A stretch of DNA of 64,000 nt from Mesoterricola silvestris (GTDB lineage Bacteria; Acidobacteriota; Holophagae; Holophagales; Holophagaceae): the NCBI RefSeq assembly GCF_030295405.1, contig NZ_AP027080.1:3952001-4016000 (forward strand). Reading direction: 5' to 3'. Shown one piece after another: positions 59,680 to 64,000 of this stretch. Positions within the stretch are counted from its first letter, which is position 1. Each line of letters begins with the position of its first letter. Both the position numbers and the translations under genes were made by a program. The notes under the pieces are model-generated. The model worked only from the letters and a program-made list of their open reading frames with translations. It did no database searches and had not been told where the DNA came from.

Positions 59680-59952
59680 TTAACGTCGGACCTCGAAAGG
59701 GTGGGGAAGTGATTGTCCACCCTCCACCACCCACCAGTCCAGCGTAGAAACGCGCGCGGAGGGGGGACCCGCCTCCAGGCGGTCCCTCAGGGCCTCCAGG
59801 CGGGACAGGTCACCCCCCGCCTCGCCGGTCACGGTTCCGTCGGGCTCGTTGCGTACCCAGCCCGCCAGGCCCAGCTCCCGGGCGGCGTCCAGGACGAACC
59901 ACCGGTAGCCCACCCCCTGGACGCGGCCATGGGCGTGGAAGCCGGCCTTCAC
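59680..59952 (-). CDS. acyP: Acylphosphatase
   Basis: A 90-residue enzyme hydrolysing acyl phosphates. The active-site pattern AHGRVQGVGYRWFVLDAARELGLAGWVRNEPDGTV (residues ~5-40) holds the catalytic Arg (VQGVGYR) and Asn (VRN). The C-terminal LPHPFEVRR is slightly divergent. GTG 59952 overlaps the surE stop as GTGA. It is placed between surE and apt; no shared substrate is evident. Confidence 0.93.
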   Translation of the reverse strand: MKAGFHAHGRVQGVGYRWFVLDAARELGLAGWVRNEPDGTVTGEAGGDLSRLEALRDRLEAGPPSARVSTLDWWVVEGGQSLPHPFEVRR

Positions 59953-60707
59953 GGGGCGCCGTGGTTGAAGGTGCGGTCGAAGTCCTTCCTGCGGCCCATG
60001 ACCTCGGGGCAGGCCAGGTCCAGCCGCAGGGGCGTGACGCTCACGTAGCCCGACAGGGCCGCCTCGGCGTCGCTGCCGGGCCCCTGGGCGTAGGTGGGGC
60101 CCATCTCCCCGCCGATCCAGAAGTAGGGGGTCCGGCGCGGGTCGGCGCGCTCCTCGACCAGGTCGTGGTACTTGCGGGTGTCCTGGCCGCAGAGGCGGAA
60201 GCCCCGGGGCTCGCCCTTGGGGAGGTTCACGTTCCAGATGCGGTTGGCGGGGAGCTCCATGGCCTCCCACCGCTCCAGGAACAGCCCCGCCCACCGTTCG
60301 GCCTGGGCCAGGTCCCCCTGGGGATCGATGGAGAAGGCCACGGACCGCGCCCCCTGCTGGCAGCCCTCGAAGGCCGCCCCCACGGTGCCGGAGTAGAAGA
60401 CGTCCTCCCCCAGGTTGAAGCCGTGGTTGATGCCCGAGAGCACCCAGTCCGGCTCGCGCTTGAGCACGGCGCGGATGCCCACCAGCACGCAGTCCACGGG
60501 CGTCCCGGTGCAGGCGTAGCGGTCCCCCCCCAGGTCGTGGAGCCGCAGGATATCGTTCAGGCTCATGGCGCTGGACACCGCGGACCGGTTCCGGTCCGGA
60601 GCCACCGCCACGACCCGCCCGAACCGCGAGGCCACCCGGTGCAGGGCCGCCAGTCCCGGAGCCCAGCATCCATCGTCATTGGTTATGAGAATCAAGCGCT
60701 CTTCCAT
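59949..60707 (-). CDS. surE: 5'/3'-nucleotidase SurE
   Basis: A 252-residue metal-dependent nucleotidase for survival in stationary phase. [18 protein letters not shown] carries the DD metal ligands; later [40 protein letters not shown] and VSVTPLRLD are the standard blocks. It is the first gene of an operon with acyP and apt, all concerned with small phosphorylated molecules. Its ATG at 60707 is followed by the tRNA-Pro promoter on the opposite strand. Confidence 0.95.
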   Translation of the reverse strand: MEERLILITNDDGCWAPGLAALHRVASRFGRVVAVAPDRNRSAVSSAMSLNDILRLHDLGGDRYACTGTPVDCVLVGIRAVLKREPDWVLSGINHGFNLGEDVFYSGTVGAAFEGCQQGARSVAFSIDPQGDLAQAERWAGLFLERWEAMELPANRIWNVNLPKGEPRGFRLCGQDTRKYHDLVEERADPRRTPYFWIGGEMGPTYAQGPGSDAEAALSGYVSVTPLRLDLACPEVMGRRKDFDRTFNHGAP

Positions 60708-60736
60708 GCCCCCAGTGTAGCCCGGGAGAACACCGC

Positions 60737-60765
60737 TTGACCCGGGCGCGTAATCGTACTAGAAT
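60737..60765 (+). promoter_or_regulatory. Promoter of tRNA-Pro
   Basis: -35 TTGACC (60737-60742) and -10 TAGAAT (60760-60765) have a 17-base spacer and end ten bases before the tRNA. This is the clearest sigma70-type promoter in the window. Confidence 0.8.
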
Positions 60766-60775
60766 CGTTAGTTCA

Positions 60776-60852
<77 letters not shown>

Positions 60853-60861
60853 AAAGCAAAT

Positions 60862-60895
60862 GAGGGCGGACCCCCAAGTCCGCCCTCGACTTTTA
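60862..60895 (+). terminator. Rho-independent terminator of tRNA-Pro
   Basis: GAGGGCGGA/TCCGCCCTC (60862-60870 and 60879-60887) with an 8-base loop is followed by ACTTTTAT. It also lies at the 3' end of the convergent surface-protein gene and may serve both. Confidence 0.85.
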
Positions 60896-60903
60896 TGCCC
60901 GTT

Positions 60904-63900
60904 TCAAGGATTGCCGGAGAAGATCACCTGGAGGTGGTGATTGGCCTGGCAGCTGCGGAGGGTGTAGTCCGTCATGGGACCCAGGGACCTCCCGTCCAGG
61001 AGGACGTCCACCACCCCCTGCCCCGCACCGGGCAGGAAGTGGAAGACCTGGTCCTGGCCGTAGGGGACGGTCTGGGGGGAGGCGGGCAGGATCTGGCCGT
61101 TCCCGGTGGCCACGGCGTCGAGGGTGAAGGTCTCCGGGGAGAAGGTGGCGGTCACCCGGTGATCCGCGGCCAGGTTCGACACCGGATAGGTGTCCACCGC
61201 CCCCAGGGAGACCCCGTCCAGCTGGACATCCTCCACCTTGAAGCCGCGCCCGGGCGTCACGTAGACGGTGACGCACTCCCCGGGGTTGGCGAAGGTCACC
61301 GCGGGCCCCACGGAGCCTTCCGGGCCCGAGACGCCCAGGACCGTGAAGCGTCCCCCGTCGTCGAAAACGGCGGAAACCACGTGGTTGGAGGTGAGGCGGG
61401 AGAAGGTGTACGAGGGGATCGGACCCAGGGCGACCCCATCCACCAGGACGTTCCCGACCCGCTTGCCCGCGCCGGGGATGAAGGTGAAGGTGGCGTCGGT
61501 TCCGTAGGCGAAGACCTGCGTCCCGGCCGGGGACACCGTCCCGGGGCCCGAGGAGGTGGAATGGACCGACAGGAGGTCCGTATCGAACTGCGCCGTCACC
61601 GCGAGGTTCGCGGCCACGGAGCCATCCGTGCGGCTGGCGGTAAGCAGGCCGTCGCTCCACTGGGTGAAGTGGTAGCCGGTGTCCGGGAGAGCGGTGACCG
61701 GGGTGCCGCTGCCGCCCAGGGCCACGGTCTGGGGCGTGGTGCCCGTGAGGGTGCCGTGGGTGCCCGCGGTGTAGGCCAGGGTGAAGGTGTCGGGAGCGAA
61801 GGTTGCGGTGACCGACAGGGCGGCCGCCACGGAACCATCGGTACGGCTGGCGGTGAGCAGGCCGTCGCTCCACTGGGTGAAGTGATAGCTGGCATCCGGG
61901 ACGGCGGTGACCGGGGTGCCGGTGCCGCCCAGGGCCACGGTCTGGGGCGTGGTGCCCGTGAGGGTGCCATGGGCGCCGGCGGTGTAGGCCAGCATGAAGG
62001 TATTCGGGGCGAAGGCGGCGGTGACCGAAAGATTGGCGGCCACAGAGCCATCCGTGCGGCTGGCGGTGAGCAGGCCGTCGCTCCACTGGGTGAAGTGGTA
62101 GCCGGCATCCGGGACGGCGGTGACCAGGGTGCCGGTGCCGCCCAGGGTCACGGACTGGGGCGTGGTGCCCGTGAGGGTGCCGTGGGCGCCGGCGGTGTAG
62201 GCCAGGGTGAAGGTGTTCGCGGCGAAGGTTGCGGTGACGGACAGGTTGGCGGCCACAGAGCCATCCGTGCGGCTGGCGGTGAGCAGGCCGTCGCTCCACT
62301 GGGTGAAGTGGTAGCCGGCGTCCGGGACGGCGGTGACCGGGGTGCCGGTGCCGCCCAGGGCCACGGTCTGGGGCGTGGTGCCCGTGAGGGTGCCGTGGGC
62401 GCCGGCGGTGTAGGCCAGGGTGAAGGTGTTCGCGGCAAAGGATGCGGTGACGGACAGGTTGGCGGCCACGGAGCCATCCGTGCGGGTGGCGGTGAGCAGG
62501 CCGTCGCTCCACTGGGTGAAGTGGTAGCCGGCATCCGGGACGGCGGTGACCGGGGTGCCGGTTCCACCCAGGGCCACGGTCTGGGGCGTGGTTCCCGTGA
62601 GGGTGCCGTGGGCGCCGGCGGTGTAGGCCAGGGTGAAGGTGTTCGCGGCGAAGGTTGCGGTGACCGAAAGGCTGGCCGCCACGGAACCATCCGTGCGGCT
62701 GGCGGTGAGCAGGCCGTCGCTCCACTGGGTGAAGTGGTAGCCGGCATCCGGGACGGCGGTGACCGGGGTGCCGGTGCCGCCCAGGGTCACGGTCTGGGGC
62801 GTGGTTCCCGTGAGGGTGCCGTGGGCGCCGGCGGTGTAGGCCAGGGTGAAGGTGTTCGCGGCGAAGGATGCGGTGACGGACAGGTTGGCGGCCACGGAGC
62901 CATCCGTGCGGGTGGCGGTGAGCAGGCCGTCGCTCCACTGGATGAACTGATAGCCGGCATCCGGGACGGCGGTGACCGGGGTGCCGCTGCCGCCCAGGGT
63001 CACGGTCTGGGGCGTGGTGCCCGCGAGGGTGCCGTGGGCGCCCGCGGTGTAGGCGAGGGTATAGGCATCGGGGGCGAAGGTGGCGAGGATCGTGTGGTTC
63101 GCGGCGACGGCCGGGAAGGTGTAGGTGGCGGGGGTCCCCGCGGAGGATCCGTCCACGGTGACGTCCGCCAGGTGGTAGCCCGCCACGGGGGTGAAGGTGA
63201 AGGTGGCGTCCGCGCCCTGGGCCACGGCCTGGCTCCCGCTGGGCGCGATGCTCCCGCCGCCGGCGGCGCTGGCGTCGAGGGTGAAATAGGTGCCCGCGGC
63301 CAGGAGGGTCACGTCCTCGGCGGTGGTGAGCAGGGGATCGAAGACGCTCACGGGGGTGCCGCTGGTGGTGGTGGCGGAAACCTCGTCCTGGTAGGTCTGG
63401 GCCCCCAGGCCCGCGGCGATGGCCGCGCGGAACGTGATCGTCACGGTCGCCCCGGGGGCGATGGAGAACCCGGCCCAGGCGGGAGCCTGGTCCCCCGGCA
63501 CCGGGGAGGTGGCGGGCACGGCCCCGGCGACGCCGGTGGTGGACAGGTAGGTGAATCCGGAGGGGAGGGTGTCCAGCACCTGCACGCCCGTGGCCGTGGA
63601 AGCCCCGGTGTTCTCCACCGTGATGACGTAGGTGGCGGTGTCGCTTCCGGTGAGGATCACCGTGGGGGTCGTGGTGCGGAGGCCCAGGCGCAGGCCCCCC
63701 ACGCCGGTGGTAAAGGAGGAGGTGGCCGTGGCGGCCGAGGTGGCCGCGAGGCCCGCGGTGTCGGTGGCATTGCCCACGGCGGCGGGGAAGATCGTCACCT
63801 GGGCCGAGCTGGCGGCTTCCGCAGCCAGGGTGCCCAGGTTCCAGGTCACGGTTCCGGGAACGGCGCTGTACGTGCCCCCGGTGGAGGCCACGTACAGCGC

Positions 63901-64000
63901 CCCCGCCGGCAGCGTGTCCACCAGGGTGGCCGAGGCGGCGTCGGAGGTCCCGGAATTGGCGTAGCGCAGGGTGTAGGTGAGGCTTCCGATCACGGGGTCG
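60904..64000 (-). CDS. Repeat-rich surface protein with DUF11-like domains and 71-residue repeats (5' end outside window)
   Basis: About 1030 codons are visible; the frame is open to the window edge. The upstream part has two DUF11-like beta domains (LTYTLRYANSGTSDAASATLVDTLPAG; ATYVITVENTGASTATGVQVLDTLPSG). Then, after a bacterial-repeat domain (GSIAPSGSQAVAQGADATFTFTPVAGYHLADVTVDG), come seven nearly identical repeats of 71 residues from ~63065 down to ~61580, each with YTAGAHGTL, TPQTV, GTPVTAVPDAGYHFTQWSDG and DGSVAANLSVTA. These resemble Listeria InlB B-type and related MBG-like repeats in adhesins. Three further repeats with VTATFSPE and DVLLDG end the protein. It is probably a large cell-surface or exported adhesin. 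Confidence 0.85.
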   Translation of the reverse strand, partial: DPVIGSLTYTLRYANSGTSDAASATLVDTLPAGALYVASTGGTYSAVPGTVTWNLGTLAAEAASSAQVTIFPAAVGNATDTAGLAATSAATATSSFTTGVGGLRLGLRTTTPTVILTGSDTATYVITVENTGASTATGVQVLDTLPSGFTYLSTTGVAGAVPATSPVPGDQAPAWAGFSIAPGATVTITFRAAIAAGLGAQTYQDEVSATTTSGTPVSVFDPLLTTAEDVTLLAAGTYFTLDASAAGGGSIAPSGSQAVAQGADATFTFTPVAGYHLADVTVDGSSAGTPATYTFPAVAANHTILATFAPDAYTLAYTAGAHGTLAGTTPQTVTLGGSGTPVTAVPDAGYQFIQWSDGLLTATRTDGSVAANLSVTASFAANTFTLAYTAGAHGTLTGTTPQTVTLGGTGTPVTAVPDAGYHFTQWSDGLLTASRTDGSVAASLSVTATFAANTFTLAYTAGAHGTLTGTTPQTVALGGTGTPVTAVPDAGYHFTQWSDGLLTATRTDGSVAANLSVTASFAANTFTLAYTAGAHGTLTGTTPQTVALGGTGTPVTAVPDAGYHFTQWSDGLLTASRTDGSVAANLSVTATFAANTFTLAYTAGAHGTLTGTTPQSVTLGGTGTLVTAVPDAGYHFTQWSDGLLTASRTDGSVAANLSVTAAFAPNTFMLAYTAGAHGTLTGTTPQTVALGGTGTPVTAVPDASYHFTQWSDGLLTASRTDGSVAAALSVTATFAPDTFTLAYTAGTHGTLTGTTPQTVALGGSGTPVTALPDTGYHFTQWSDGLLTASRTDGSVAANLAVTAQFDTDLLSVHSTSSGPGTVSPAGTQVFAYGTDATFTFIPGAGKRVGNVLVDGVALGPIPSYTFSRLTSNHVVSAVFDDGGRFTVLGVSGPEGSVGPAVTFANPGECVTVYVTPGRGFKVEDVQLDGVSLGAVDTYPVSNLAADHRVTATFSPETFTLDAVATGNGQILPASPQTVPYGQDQVFHFLPGAGQGVVDVLLDGRSLGPMTDYTLRSCQANHHLQVIFSGNP
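61580..63065 (-). repeat. Seven tandem 213-bp repeats inside the surface-protein gene
   Basis: Each unit encodes 71 residues and differs from the next at only a few positions (for example SVTASF/SVTATF/SVTAAF and TATR/TASR). Near-identity at DNA level implies recent duplication or gene conversion. Such arrays are prone to copy-number change. Confidence 0.9.

Noticed and set aside
60893-62938. Second minus-strand frame of 681 codons across the tandem repeats
   Set aside because: A repeat-generated shadow: His/Arg/Pro-rich, no domain, while the 60904 frame has beta-domain repeats and DUF11-like modules.
61580-63065. CRISPR array
   Set aside because: Repeats are 213 bp with no spacers and encode a protein.

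Overview
The window is a GC-rich bacterial chromosome segment with short intergenic gaps, frequent ATGA/GTGA/TTGA stop-start overlaps and many predicted secreted proteins. The gene content (CsoR-CopA copper operon, NtrY-type kinase, bacteriohemerythrin, a molybdenum enzyme complex, VIT/vWA and SpoIID-like envelope proteins, genes for long repeat-rich surface proteins) fits a Gram-negative soil or sediment organism. A Holophagae-type acidobacterium is my best guess, but that is an inference from style and gene content and not from a marker gene.

Region 1 (1-14.99 kb) is accessory DNA. It starts with the 3' end of an RHS gene carrying a variable toxin-like tip, a small candidate immunity gene, and decayed remains of a second tip. 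Next come a MazG-like pyrophosphohydrolase overlapping a nuclease-helicase of DUF2075 type, a pair of secreted DUF4139 proteins, a secreted unknown, a broken primase gene, an IS256-family element, a small HTH protein, and a PIN toxin with an Xre-ImmA/IrrE partner. The region ends at a tRNA-Ser(CGA) gene with its own terminator, a common boundary for integrated DNA.

Region 2 (15-38.5 kb) is mostly ordinary chromosome. It holds a DUF2891 protein, a three-gene block (FAD oxidoreductase, exported unknown, tadA), and a divergent copper operon (copZ, csoR-like repressor, copA, metal-binding peptide) with a visible promoter and G/C-tract operator. After these lie an NtrY-like kinase, a solitary DNA methyltransferase-like gene, a MarR-ClC pair, a GNAT gene, tsaB-rimI, rpmB, dprA, topA, a bacteriohemerythrin and a HENGH metallopeptidase.

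Region 3 (38.5-53.5 kb) is the most interesting part: five tightly coupled genes on the + strand. They encode an anchored beta-propeller-like protein, a VIT-vWA protein, a 2525-residue helical-repeat protein, a secreted unknown, and a fusion of a penicillin-binding-protein-like transpeptidase domain with a SpoIID-like domain. Gaps are 1 bp or overlapping, so they are probably co-transcribed. Together they suggest an envelope or peptidoglycan-remodelling assembly that I cannot match to a described system.

Region 4 (53.5-64 kb) holds a class A acid phosphatase, a molybdopterin oxidoreductase with a fused FeS/membrane-anchor subunit, a zinc-ribbon protein, a surE-acyP-apt operon, tRNA-Pro(GGG) with promoter and terminator, and the 3' part of a surface protein with seven near-identical 71-residue repeats.

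Two families of dispersed intergenic repeats and several long palindromes lie between genes and are listed separately.
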